Shown here piece after piece: positions 1-5,067 of a stretch of 5,067 nucleotides of DNA. Numbering within the stretch: the first letter of the stretch is position 1; every line of letters begins with the position of its first letter. The translations under genes were made by a program, and so were the position numbers. The notes beneath the pieces are model-generated. The model was not told the DNA's origin, did not search any database, and saw only the letters and a program-made list of their open reading frames with translations. Source of the stretch: Burkholderiaceae bacterium (GTDB lineage: Bacteria; Pseudomonadota; Gammaproteobacteria; Burkholderiales; Burkholderiaceae_C); assembly GCA_017999135.1 (NCBI GenBank), contig JAGOBT010000287.1, forward strand, positions 1 to 5,067. Direction: 5' to 3'.

Positions 1-170
1 AGGTGGTGCTGGCCGCCGTGGTCGACGCCGTGTTGCGGCTGGACGACGACGAGCGCACGTTCGTGCAGGGCATCAGCGACGCGCCGCTGGTCAACTGGAA
101 CGGCATCACCGTGGGCCGGCTGCAGGCCGCCACCGGCCTGCGCGGCGCGCTGCAGGGGCTGCGCGCATGA
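1..170 (+). CDS. C-terminal fragment of an unidentified protein (5' end outside window)
   Basis: An open frame (first complete codon at position 3) runs in from the left edge and stops at TGA 168-170, giving the last 55 residues of a protein. The tail contains the stretches DAVLRLDDDERTFVQGISD, PLVNWNGITVGRL and a final ATGLRGALQGLRA. Codon use matches the neighbouring genes, with third positions almost all G or C, so I take it as a real coding end. I do not recognise the family from this fragment. It looks like a soluble, mostly helical C-terminus with no membrane segment. Its stop codon overlaps the start of the next gene in an ATGA tetranucleotide, so the two are probably cotranscribed and translationally coupled. 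Confidence 0.7.
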   Translation, partial: VVLAAVVDAVLRLDDDERTFVQGISDAPLVNWNGITVGRLQAATGLRGALQGLRA

Positions 171-604
171 CGCCCGGCCGCCGCGCGCTGCTGGCCGCCG
201 GCCTGGCGCTGGCGCTCACCCGCCCAGCAGCGGCTGCGGCGCTGACCGTCAAGGATGCGAAGGACGTGCGCGCCGTGGTTGAAGCCCAGCTGCGCGCCAT
301 GGCCGCGGGCGACGCCGAGCGCGCCTTCTCGTACGCCGCACCGGCCATCCGCGCGCAGTTCGGCGACGCGCAACGCTTCATGGCGATGGTGGCGGGCAGC
401 TACCCGATGGTGATCCGCCCGGCGGCCACGGTGTTCTTCCAGCCCACGCTGGACGCCGACGGCGACGTGCTGCAGGCGGTGCAGCTGCGCGACGCGGCCG
501 GCAAGCTGTGGCGTGCGGCCTACCTGCTGGCGCGCCAGGCCGGCGGCACCTGGCGCATTGCCGGCTGCGCGGTGTCGGCCGACACACCCGGCAGCGCCAC
601 CTGA
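167..604 (+). CDS. DUF4864-type exported small protein
   Basis: The gene encodes 145 residues of unknown biochemical function. Residues 1 to about 24 look like a signal peptide: an arginine pair (GRRALLAAG), a Leu/Ala-rich core and a small-residue run ending in AAAA. RR followed by ALL is weakly Tat-like, but a Sec signal is equally possible. The mature part begins LTVKDAKDVRAVVEAQL and continues with AGDAERAFSYAAPAIRAQFG and a central MVAGSYPMVIRP. This is the pattern I associate with DUF4864, a compact domain resembling NTF2/SnoaL folds. One cysteine lies near the C-terminus (IAGCAV). The ATG at 167 is supported by an AGGGG ribosome site at 154-158, by the ATGA overlap with the preceding gene and by the signal peptide starting there. 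It is likely periplasmic. The family call comes from memory of the motif pattern; no search was run. Confidence 0.8.
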   Translation: MTPGRRALLAAGLALALTRPAAAAALTVKDAKDVRAVVEAQLRAMAAGDAERAFSYAAPAIRAQFGDAQRFMAMVAGSYPMVIRPAATVFFQPTLDADGDVLQAVQLRDAAGKLWRAAYLLARQAGGTWRIAGCAVSADTPGSAT

Positions 605-615
605 AGCCACCTGAA
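596..615 (+). repeat. 10-bp perfect tandem duplication over a stop codon
   Basis: The ten bases GCCACCTGAA occur twice back to back, at 596-605 and 606-615, followed by a further G. The first copy contains the TGA stop (602-604) of the DUF4864-type gene. The second copy lies in the untranslated gap. It looks like a small replication-slippage duplication; no function is implied. Confidence 0.85.
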
Positions 616-636
616 GACAGCCGCCCAGACCTGTCG

Positions 637-650
637 CCGGGCCGACCCGG
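637..650 (+). terminator. Weak hairpin, possible 3' end of the upstream transcript
   Basis: CCGGG at 637-641 pairs with CCCGG at 646-650 around a 4-base loop, 32 bases after the DUF4864 stop. The stem is only 5 bp and no T run follows, so it is at best a weak or Rho-assisted end. It is listed because nothing else in the gap looks like a terminator for the first two genes. Confidence 0.2.
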
Positions 651-656
651 AAGAAC

Positions 657-678
657 GCTTGTCGCTGCAGGGACAAGC
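657..678. promoter_or_regulatory. Perfect 7-8-7 inverted repeat upstream of the dehydrogenase operon
   Basis: GCTTGTC (657-663) is exactly mirrored by GACAAGC (672-678) with eight bases between. TTGTCG at 659-664 inside it could serve as a poor -35 box, but no good -10 lies 16-18 bases further on. A repressor or activator operator is one reading. An RNA hairpin at the end of the upstream transcript is another, although no T tail follows. Confidence 0.4.
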
Positions 679-683
679 CAAAA

Positions 684-695
684 ACGAACGGTCGT
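684..695. promoter_or_regulatory. Imperfect palindrome, possible TetR-type operator
   Basis: ACGAACGGTCGT matches its own reverse complement at 10 of 12 positions. It lies about 60 bases before the large-subunit start. It shares the CGAAC half-site with the next repeat (709-721). Short palindromes of this kind are common operators of TetR-family repressors that control acyl-CoA catabolism, but no regulator gene is in the window, so the family is inferred only. Confidence 0.4.
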
Positions 696-704
696 GCTAG
701 AAAT
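695..704 (+). promoter_or_regulatory. Possible extended -10 element for the dehydrogenase operon
   Basis: TGCTAGAAAT contains a TGn extension followed by TAGAAA, which matches TATAAT at 4 of 6 positions. It sits directly after the imperfect palindrome and just before the second one, so a bound repressor would cover it. No convincing -35 stands at 17 bases, so the assignment is weak. Confidence 0.25.
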
Positions 705-708
705 CGAC

Positions 709-721
709 GTTCGGTGCGAAC
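709..721. promoter_or_regulatory. Perfect 5-3-5 inverted repeat, possible operator
   Basis: GTTCG (709-713) and CGAAC (717-721) are exact reverse complements around GTG. With CGAAC at 685-689, this makes three copies of one half-site in 37 bases. The position, around the expected transcription start and 31 bases before the ATG at 752, suits an operator. This is inference from symmetry and place only. Confidence 0.4.
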
Positions 722-728
722 CTGCGCG

Positions 729-743
729 CCCCCCCCCACGGAG
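729..743 (+). promoter_or_regulatory. C9 tract followed by the ribosome binding site of the large subunit
   Basis: Nine consecutive C (729-737) are followed closely by ACGGAGA. GGAG at 740-743 is a good Shine-Dalgarno core 8 bases before the ATG at 752 and supports that start. The C run lies two bases upstream of this site and is a possible slippage or sequencing-error spot. A change in its length would not alter the protein. Confidence 0.6.
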
Positions 744-751
744 ACCCCACC

Positions 752-1933
752 ATGGATCTGCAATTCACCCCCGACGAACTGGCCTTCCGCGCCGAGGTTC
801 GGCAATGGGTGGCCGAGAACCTGCCCAAGGACTTGAGCCACAAGGTGTTCAACTCGCTGCGCCTGACGGAAGAGGATTCCCGCCGCTGGGCCCGCATCCT
901 CGGCAAGAAGGGCTGGCTGGGCTACGGCTGGCCCACCGAATTCGGCGGCCCGGGCTGGACGGCCGTGCAGAAGCACCTGTTCGAGGAAGAGTGCGCGCTG
1001 GCCGGTGCGCCGCGCATCATGCCCTTCGGCCCGGTGATGGTGGCGCCGGTGATCATGGCCTTCGGCACCAAGGAGCAGCAGCAGCGCTTCCTGCCCGGCA
1101 TCGCCAGCGGCGAGGTGTGGTGGAGCCAGGGCTACAGCGAGCCCGGTTCGGGCTCGGACCTGGCCAGCCTGAAGACCCGCGCCGAGCGCCAGGGCGACAA
1201 CTACATCGTCAACGGCCAGAAGACCTGGACCACGATGGGCCAGTACGGCGAGTGGATCTTCTGCCTGGTGCGCACCAGCACCGAAGGCAAGCCGCAGACC
1301 GGCATCAGCTTCCTGCTGATCGACATGAAGAGCCCCGGCATCACCGTGCGGCCGATCATCACACTGGACGGTGAGCACGAGGTCAACGAAGTCTTCTTCG
1401 ACAACGTGAAGGTGCCCGCCGACAACCTGATCGGCGAGGAGAACAAGGGCTGGACCTACGCCAAGCACCTGCTCAGCCACGAGCGCACCAACATCGCCGA
1501 CGTCAACCGCGCCAAGCGCGAGCTGGAGCGGGTGAAGCGCATCGCCGCCCAGGAAGGCGTGCTCGACGACGCCCGCTTCCGCGACCAGGTGGCCCAGCTG
1601 GAAGTGGAGATCGTGGCGCTGGAAATGCTGGTGCTGCGCGTGCTGTCGGCCGAGAAGAGCGGCAAGAACAGCCTGGACATCGCCGGCCTGCTGAAGATCC
1701 GCGGCAGCGAGATCCAGCAGCGCTTCTCCGAGCTGATGATGCTGGCCGCCGGCCCGTTTGCCGTGCCGTTCGAGCATGAAGCGCTGGCCGCCGCCGGCTG
1801 GCAGGGTGAATTCGCCCATGCCGCCGTGGTGGCACCGCTGGCCGGCACCTACTTCAACATGCGCAAGACCACCATCTACGGCGGCAGCAACGAAGTGCAG
1901 CGCAACATCGTCGCGCAGACCCTTCTTGCCTGA
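752..1933 (+). CDS. pimC: Acyl-CoA dehydrogenase, PimC-type large subunit
   Basis: The 393-residue product belongs to the acyl-CoA dehydrogenase superfamily and closely resembles the large subunit of pimeloyl-CoA dehydrogenase. That enzyme introduces the alpha-beta double bond of an acyl-CoA using FAD, passing electrons to electron-transfer flavoprotein. An N-terminal helical domain (to about 120) is followed by the FAD signature GYSEPGSGSDLAS (127-139), the flavin-stacking W159 in GQKTWTT, a beta domain, and a C-terminal helical domain. The catalytic Glu position of medium-chain enzymes is Gly here (G377 in IYGGSNEVQR). E244 in SHERTNIA lies at the helix-G place used by isovaleryl-CoA and long-chain dehydrogenases and is the likely base. 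The RKxFG and QxxGGxG motifs are absent (AAGPF at 332-336). The partner gene starts 14 bases after the stop. Family and subunit type are confident; the true substrate (pimeloyl-CoA or another acyl-CoA) is not shown by sequence. Confidence 0.88.
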   Translation: MDLQFTPDELAFRAEVRQWVAENLPKDLSHKVFNSLRLTEEDSRRWARILGKKGWLGYGWPTEFGGPGWTAVQKHLFEEECALAGAPRIMPFGPVMVAPVIMAFGTKEQQQRFLPGIASGEVWWSQGYSEPGSGSDLASLKTRAERQGDNYIVNGQKTWTTMGQYGEWIFCLVRTSTEGKPQTGISFLLIDMKSPGITVRPIITLDGEHEVNEVFFDNVKVPADNLIGEENKGWTYAKHLLSHERTNIADVNRAKRELERVKRIAAQEGVLDDARFRDQVAQLEVEIVALEMLVLRVLSAEKSGKNSLDIAGLLKIRGSEIQQRFSELMMLAAGPFAVPFEHEALAAAGWQGEFAHAAVVAPLAGTYFNMRKTTIYGGSNEVQRNIVAQTLLA

Positions 1934-1936
1934 GCC

Positions 1937-1942
1937 AGGAGA
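1937..1942 (+). promoter_or_regulatory. Ribosome binding site of the small subunit
   Basis: AGGAGA lies 5 bases before the ATG at 1948 and just after the stop of the large subunit. It is a near-ideal Shine-Dalgarno sequence. It fixes this start and allows strong independent initiation of the second cistron. Confidence 0.8.
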
Positions 1943-1947
1943 CAACC

Positions 1948-3081
1948 ATGGATTTCGATTTCAGCGACGACCAGGTGTCACTGCGTGACGCCGTGGCCAA
2001 ATGGGTGGACAAGGGCTTCGACTTCAGCCGCCGCCACGCCATCGCCAAGGCCGGCGGGCACACCCGGGATGTCTACAACCAGCTGGCCGAACTGGGCCTG
2101 ACCGGACTGGCCGTGCCCGAGGCGCATGGCGGCCTGGGCTTCGGCGCGGTGGAGGCGATGGTGGTGATGGAAGAACTGGGCCGTGGCCTGGTCAACGCCC
2201 CCTACGCTGCCGGCGCCCTGGTGGCCCCGGCGCTGCTGGCTGCCGCGCCAGCTGCCGTGCAAGAGGTCTGGCTGCCCAAGATCGCCAGCGCCGAGGCGCT
2301 GGTGGTGCTGGCGCACCAGGAACGCGGCGCCCGCTACCGCCTTCACCACGTCACCACCACCGCCACCCAGCAGGGCAGCGGCTGGGTGCTGACCGGCCAG
2401 AAGAGCGTGGTGCCCGCGGCCGATGAGGCCGATGCGTTCATCGTGCCGGCGCGCATCGCGGGCGCGGCCGACGCCATCACCGGCATCGCCCTGTTCGTGG
2501 TGGCCAAGGGCACGGCCGGCGCCACCGTGGCCGCGTACCCCACGCAGGACGGCGCCCGCGCCGGTGAACTGAAACTGGCCGGCGCTGCCGCCACGCTGAT
2601 CACCGAAGACGGCTACGCCACGCTGGAGCAGGCCGTGGACGTGGGCATCGCCGCTGCCTGCGCCGAAGGCGTGGGGGCGATGGACAAGATGGTCGCCATC
2701 ACGGTGGACTACATGAACACCCGCAAGCAGTTCGGCGTCACGCTGGCCAGCTTCCAGGCGCTGCGCCACCGCATCGCCGACGTGAAGATGCAGCTGGAAC
2801 TGGGCCGCTCGATGAGCTACTTCGCCAGCCTCAAGCTGGGCGAGCCGGCACCGCAGCGCCGCCGCGCCATCAGCCAGGCCAAGGTGCAACTGGGCCAGAG
2901 CATGCGCCACGTCGGCCAGCAGTGCACGCAGATCCACGGCGGCATCGGCGTGACCGACGAGTACATCAGCAGCCACTACTTCAAGCGCCTGACGGTGCTG
3001 GAGATGGCCTACGGCGACACCCTGCACCACCTGGGCGAGGTGTCGTGCCGCATGACGGAGACGGCCGGCGTCTTCGCCTGA
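1948..3081 (+). CDS. pimD: Acyl-CoA dehydrogenase, PimD-type small subunit
   Basis: The 377-residue product is the companion acyl-CoA dehydrogenase-fold subunit, resembling the small subunit of pimeloyl-CoA dehydrogenase. It begins MDFDFSDDQVSLRDAV, typical of the fold, and keeps NTRKQFG (R259-G263) and QIHGGIGVTDEY (from Q328). In homologous enzymes these two segments reach the FAD of a neighbouring subunit. Its own cofactor site has decayed: the SExxxGSD signature is replaced around residues 122-131 by AHQERGARYR, the flavin-stacking Trp by V154, and the catalytic Glu by Y355 (MAYGDTLHH). No acidic residue stands at the helix-G position either. It therefore probably cannot act alone and instead completes the active site of the large subunit, which lacks exactly these motifs. 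The pair is cotranscribed and followed by a hairpin terminator 21 bases after the stop. The subunit assignment is good; substrate is inferred. Confidence 0.87.
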   Translation: MDFDFSDDQVSLRDAVAKWVDKGFDFSRRHAIAKAGGHTRDVYNQLAELGLTGLAVPEAHGGLGFGAVEAMVVMEELGRGLVNAPYAAGALVAPALLAAAPAAVQEVWLPKIASAEALVVLAHQERGARYRLHHVTTTATQQGSGWVLTGQKSVVPAADEADAFIVPARIAGAADAITGIALFVVAKGTAGATVAAYPTQDGARAGELKLAGAAATLITEDGYATLEQAVDVGIAAACAEGVGAMDKMVAITVDYMNTRKQFGVTLASFQALRHRIADVKMQLELGRSMSYFASLKLGEPAPQRRRAISQAKVQLGQSMRHVGQQCTQIHGGIGVTDEYISSHYFKRLTVLEMAYGDTLHHLGEVSCRMTETAGVFA

Positions 3082-3102
3082 CCTGGCCCTGCCCTCCCCA
3101 GC

Positions 3103-3130
3103 ACAAGGCGGCCGGCAACGGCCGCCTTGT
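3103..3130 (+). terminator. Hairpin terminator of the dehydrogenase operon
   Basis: ACAAGGCGGCCG (3103-3114) pairs perfectly over 12 bp with CGGCCGCCTTGT (3119-3130) around a GCAA loop of GNRA type. It starts 21 bases after the small-subunit stop. The following bases (TCGCTTGTTGCG) are only moderately T-rich, so it is a strong stem with a weak tail. Its position between two transcription units supports the call. Confidence 0.8.
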
Positions 3131-3143
3131 CGCTTGTTGCGCA

Positions 3144-3156
3144 GCAGGTGGCCTGC
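3144..3156. repeat. Short 5-3-5 inverted repeat upstream of the solute-binding protein gene
   Basis: GCAGG (3144-3148) and CCTGC (3152-3156) mirror each other around TGG. It lies just upstream of the possible -10 element and could be an operator, but a repeat this short is expected by chance in DNA this GC-rich. Confidence 0.2.
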
Positions 3157-3172
3157 AGCACGACGGCCCCGT

Positions 3173-3178
3173 TACAGT
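3173..3178 (+). promoter_or_regulatory. Possible -10 element for the solute-binding protein gene
   Basis: TACAGT, within GTTACAGTCT, matches TATAAT at 4 of 6 positions including the key first T, second A and last T. It would place transcription start near 3185, about 20 bases before the gene. No clear -35 is visible 17 bases upstream. The position after a terminator and before an unlinked gene is the main support. Confidence 0.35.
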
Positions 3179-3206
3179 CTGGCTTCCTCCTCCAAGGCCC
3201 CTGCCG

Positions 3207-4256
3207 ATGATGCCGATCTTCTGCCGTGCCCGACTGCGCCTGCGGGCGCTTGCGCTTCCCCTGGTCGCCGCCCTGGCCGCCGCGCCCGCGCTGGCCTGGG
3301 AGCCCACCGCCCCGGTCGAGCTGGTGGTGCCCGCCGGCACCGGCGGTGGCGCCGACCAGATGGCGCGCTTCATCGCCCAGCTGGCGGCCAGCAAGCAGCT
3401 GCTGCGCCAGCCGATCAACGTGGTCAACAAGCCCGGCAACTCGGGCATGGACGGCCTGATGGACGTGAAGGCCGCCAAGGGCGACCCGCACAAGCTGGTG
3501 ATCACGCTGTCGAACCTGTTCACCGCGCCGCTGGCCACAGGCATCGACTTCAACTGGCGCGACATCACCCCGGTGCAGATGCTGGCGCTCGACCAGTTCG
3601 TGCTGTGGGTCAGCGCCGGCTCGCCGCACAAGACCGCCAAGGACCTGGTGGGCGCGCTGCGCAGCGCCCCGCCCGGCACCTTCAAGCTGGGCGGCACCGG
3701 CAGCAAGCAGGAAGACCAGCTCATCGGCGTGCTGCTGGAAACCGCCGCCGCCACCCGCATCACCTATGTGCCGCTGAAGGGCGGCGGTGACGTGGCGCGC
3801 GCCCTGGCCGCCGGCGAGGTCGACATGACGGTGAACAACCCGATCGAGGCCGAGGCGCTGTGGCGCCAGGGCAAGCTGCGGCCGCTGTGCGTGTTCGACG
3901 GCCAGCGCCTGGCCTACCCGGGCAAGCTGGCCGACGGCCAGGGCTGGGCCGACCTGCCCACCTGCATGTCGGTGGGCATCCCGGCGCAATACCTGATGCT
4001 GCGCGGCATCTTCACCACGCCCGGCGCCACGCCCGAGCAGGTGGCCTTCTACAGCGGGCTGCTCGACAAGCTGCGCGCCACGCCGGAGTGGAAGGAATTC
4101 ATGGTCCGCGGCGCCTTCAAGCAGACCGCGATGACCGGCCCCGGCTTCGTCGACTGGCTCGACAAGGAGGCCCGCTACCACAACGTGATGATGCGCGAGG
4201 CCAAGCTCAAGGCCGGCCCGGCCACCGCGGCGCCACCCGCGCCCGCCAAGAAGTAG
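3207..4256 (+). CDS. Bug/TctC-family tripartite tricarboxylate transporter substrate-binding protein
   Basis: The 349-residue product is a periplasmic solute-binding protein of the Bug (TctC) family, which captures organic acids and similar small molecules for tripartite tricarboxylate transporters. Residues 1-30 form a signal peptide: arginine-rich start, Leu/Ala core, cleavage likely after APALA. The mature protein starts WEPTAPVELVVPAGTGGGAD, the family's first ligand-loop pattern, followed by NVVNKPGNSGMDGL and KGDPHKL typical of TctC proteins, and a second lobe with YVPLKGGGDVARALAAGEVD. The only two cysteines of the mature chain are C228 and C253. A Pro/Ala/Lys-rich tail of roughly 18 residues ends the protein. 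The ATG at 3207 (or the adjacent one at 3210) is chosen because the signal peptide begins there; a weak AAGG lies at 3194-3197. The frame stays open upstream into the previous gene without meaning. No TctA or TctB membrane gene is present, so it is an orphan receptor here. Ligand unknown. Confidence 0.88.
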   Translation: MMPIFCRARLRLRALALPLVAALAAAPALAWEPTAPVELVVPAGTGGGADQMARFIAQLAASKQLLRQPINVVNKPGNSGMDGLMDVKAAKGDPHKLVITLSNLFTAPLATGIDFNWRDITPVQMLALDQFVLWVSAGSPHKTAKDLVGALRSAPPGTFKLGGTGSKQEDQLIGVLLETAAATRITYVPLKGGGDVARALAAGEVDMTVNNPIEAEALWRQGKLRPLCVFDGQRLAYPGKLADGQGWADLPTCMSVGIPAQYLMLRGIFTTPGATPEQVAFYSGLLDKLRATPEWKEFMVRGAFKQTAMTGPGFVDWLDKEARYHNVMMREAKLKAGPATAAPPAPAKK

Positions 4257-4267
4257 CCCGGGCCACG

Positions 4268-5067
4268 ATGTTCCCGGGCGCCATCACCGACATCGCCGGC
4301 CTGTCCGTCGGCCACCACACCGACACCCGCCGCCCCACCGGCTGCACCGTGCTGCTGTGCCCGCAGGGCGCGGTGGCAGGTGTCGACGTGCGCGGCGCTG
4401 CGCCCGGCACGCGCGAGACCGACCTGCTGCACCCGCTGGCCACGCTGGAGGAGGTGCACGCCATCCTGCTGACCGGCGGCAGCGCCTTCGGCCTGGACGC
4501 CGCCACCGGCGTGATGCGCTGGCTGGAAGAACACGGCCACGGCGTGCAGGTGGGCCCGGCCCGTGTGCCCATCGTGCCCGCGGCCGTGCTGTTTGACTTG
4601 TGGGTGGGCGACGCCCGCATCCGCCCCGACGCCGCCGCCGGCTTTGCCGCCTGCGACGCCGCAAGCACCGCCCACCCGGCCCAGGGCAACGTGGGCGCCG
4701 GTGCCGGTGCCAGCGTGGGCAAGCTGTTCGGCATCGGCCGGGCGATGAAGGGCGGCATCGGCAGCGCGTCGCTGAAGGTGGGGGCCATCACTGTCGGCGC
4801 GCTGGTGGCGGTCAATGCCATCGGCGACGTGGTCGACCCCGCCACCGGCCGGGTGGTGGCTGGCGCCCGTGGCGACGATGGCCGCACGCCGCTGGACACG
4901 CTGGCTGCGCTGGTCGACGGCCAATTGCCGGCACACCTGATGGCCGGCATGGCCACCACCATCGGCATCGTGGCCACCGACGCCCAGCTCACCAAGGCCC
5001 AGGCCAACAAGCTGGCCAGCATGGCGCACGACGGCCTGTCGCGCAGCATCAACCCGGTGCACACCGC
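4268..5067 (+). CDS. P1-family peptidase (DmpA/NylC-like, S58), 3' end outside window
   Basis: A frame open to the right edge gives the first 266 residues of a P1-family (L-aminopeptidase/D-esterase type) N-terminal-nucleophile hydrolase. Family marks in order are ITDIAGLSVGHHTD (6-19), TGCTVLL, GVDVRGAAPGTRETDLL, LLTGGSAFGLDAATGVMRWL, PIVPAAVLFDL, GNVGAGAGASVGKLFG, MKGGIGSASLKVG, TVGALVAVNAIGDVVDP and TTIGIVATDAQLTKAQ. In this family the precursor cuts itself just before a Ser or Thr that becomes the catalytic N-terminus of the beta chain. By comparison with NylC and DmpA this should be T230. The residue before it is A229, where I expect Asn or Gly. No signal peptide is visible, so it is probably cytoplasmic. 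The ATG at 4268 lies 11 bases after the previous stop without a clear ribosome site, suggesting translational coupling. About 60-90 residues are probably missing. Substrates in the family include peptides, D-amino acid amides, beta-peptides and nylon oligomers; none can be assigned here. Confidence 0.88.
   Translation, partial: MFPGAITDIAGLSVGHHTDTRRPTGCTVLLCPQGAVAGVDVRGAAPGTRETDLLHPLATLEEVHAILLTGGSAFGLDAATGVMRWLEEHGHGVQVGPARVPIVPAAVLFDLWVGDARIRPDAAAGFAACDAASTAHPAQGNVGAGAGASVGKLFGIGRAMKGGIGSASLKVGAITVGALVAVNAIGDVVDPATGRVVAGARGDDGRTPLDTLAALVDGQLPAHLMAGMATTIGIVATDAQLTKAQANKLASMAHDGLSRSINPVHT

Noticed and set aside
508..1374. 288-codon + strand frame spanning the end of the DUF4864-type gene, the gap and the large subunit
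   Set aside because: It runs through a regulatory gap and two recognised genes in the wrong frame. It is Arg/Pro/Gly-rich and has no ribosome site or motif.
1978..3030. 350-codon open frame on the - strand inside the small-subunit gene
   Set aside because: It lies fully antisense to a confidently identified gene. Its composition is His/Ala/Gly/Val-rich, as expected from reading GC-rich codons in reverse, and no known motif is seen.
3134..3139. TTGTTG as a -35 box for the solute-binding protein gene
   Set aside because: The only plausible -10 (3173-3178) is 33 bases away, far beyond usual spacing, and nothing -10-like lies 16-18 bases downstream.
2922..3206. N-terminal extension of the Bug protein back to an ATG at 2922
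   Set aside because: It would start inside the small-subunit gene and translate the terminator hairpin. The signal peptide begins at 3207, so the extra 95 codons are chance open frame.
3009..4181. 390-codon open frame on the - strand across the solute-binding protein gene
   Set aside because: It crosses the terminator hairpin and is antisense to a clear Bug-family gene. It is low-complexity Gly/Ala/His/Gln-rich, a typical GC-rich shadow.
4175..5062. Two overlapping long open frames on the - strand opposite the P1-family peptidase
   Set aside because: The + strand frame carries many family motifs, whereas the antisense translations show only repetitive Gly/Ala/His or Ser/Ala/Pro composition.

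Overview
The window is very GC-rich, with strongly G/C-ending codons and tightly packed genes, all on the + strand. Protein types (a PimC/PimD-type acyl-CoA dehydrogenase pair, an orphan Bug/TctC-type periplasmic binding protein, a P1-family peptidase) and codon style point to a betaproteobacterium, most likely Burkholderiales. This is inference from gene content, not from a marker gene.

Layout: (1) 1-170 is the C-terminal end of an unidentified gene. It overlaps by 4 bp (ATGA) a small exported DUF4864-type protein (167-604). (2) 605-751 is a regulatory gap with three inverted repeats, a possible promoter, a run of nine C and a Shine-Dalgarno site. (3) 752-3081 is a two-gene operon of acyl-CoA dehydrogenase-fold proteins resembling the large and small subunits of pimeloyl-CoA dehydrogenase. 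It is closed by a perfect 12-bp hairpin at 3103-3130. (4) After a short gap with a possible -10 element come a Bug/TctC-type solute-binding protein (3207-4256) and, 11 bp later, a P1-family (DmpA/NylC-like, MEROPS S58) self-processing hydrolase that runs off the right edge (4268 to beyond 5067).

How they may work together: the two dehydrogenase subunits look mutually dependent. The large one keeps the FAD signature and a helix-G glutamate but lacks the RKxFG and QxxGGxG motifs, and the small one has the reverse. This predicts an obligate heteromer that oxidises an acyl-CoA, possibly a dicarboxylyl-CoA. The Bug protein would capture a carboxylate in the periplasm. The hydrolase would release an amine or amide product. 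A link between these two units is only a hypothesis. No mobile element, tRNA, rRNA or CRISPR array is visible, and no wholly new system is evident. The most interesting points are the split active site of the dehydrogenase pair, the repeat-rich promoter region, and the unusual residue before the presumed nucleophile of the hydrolase.
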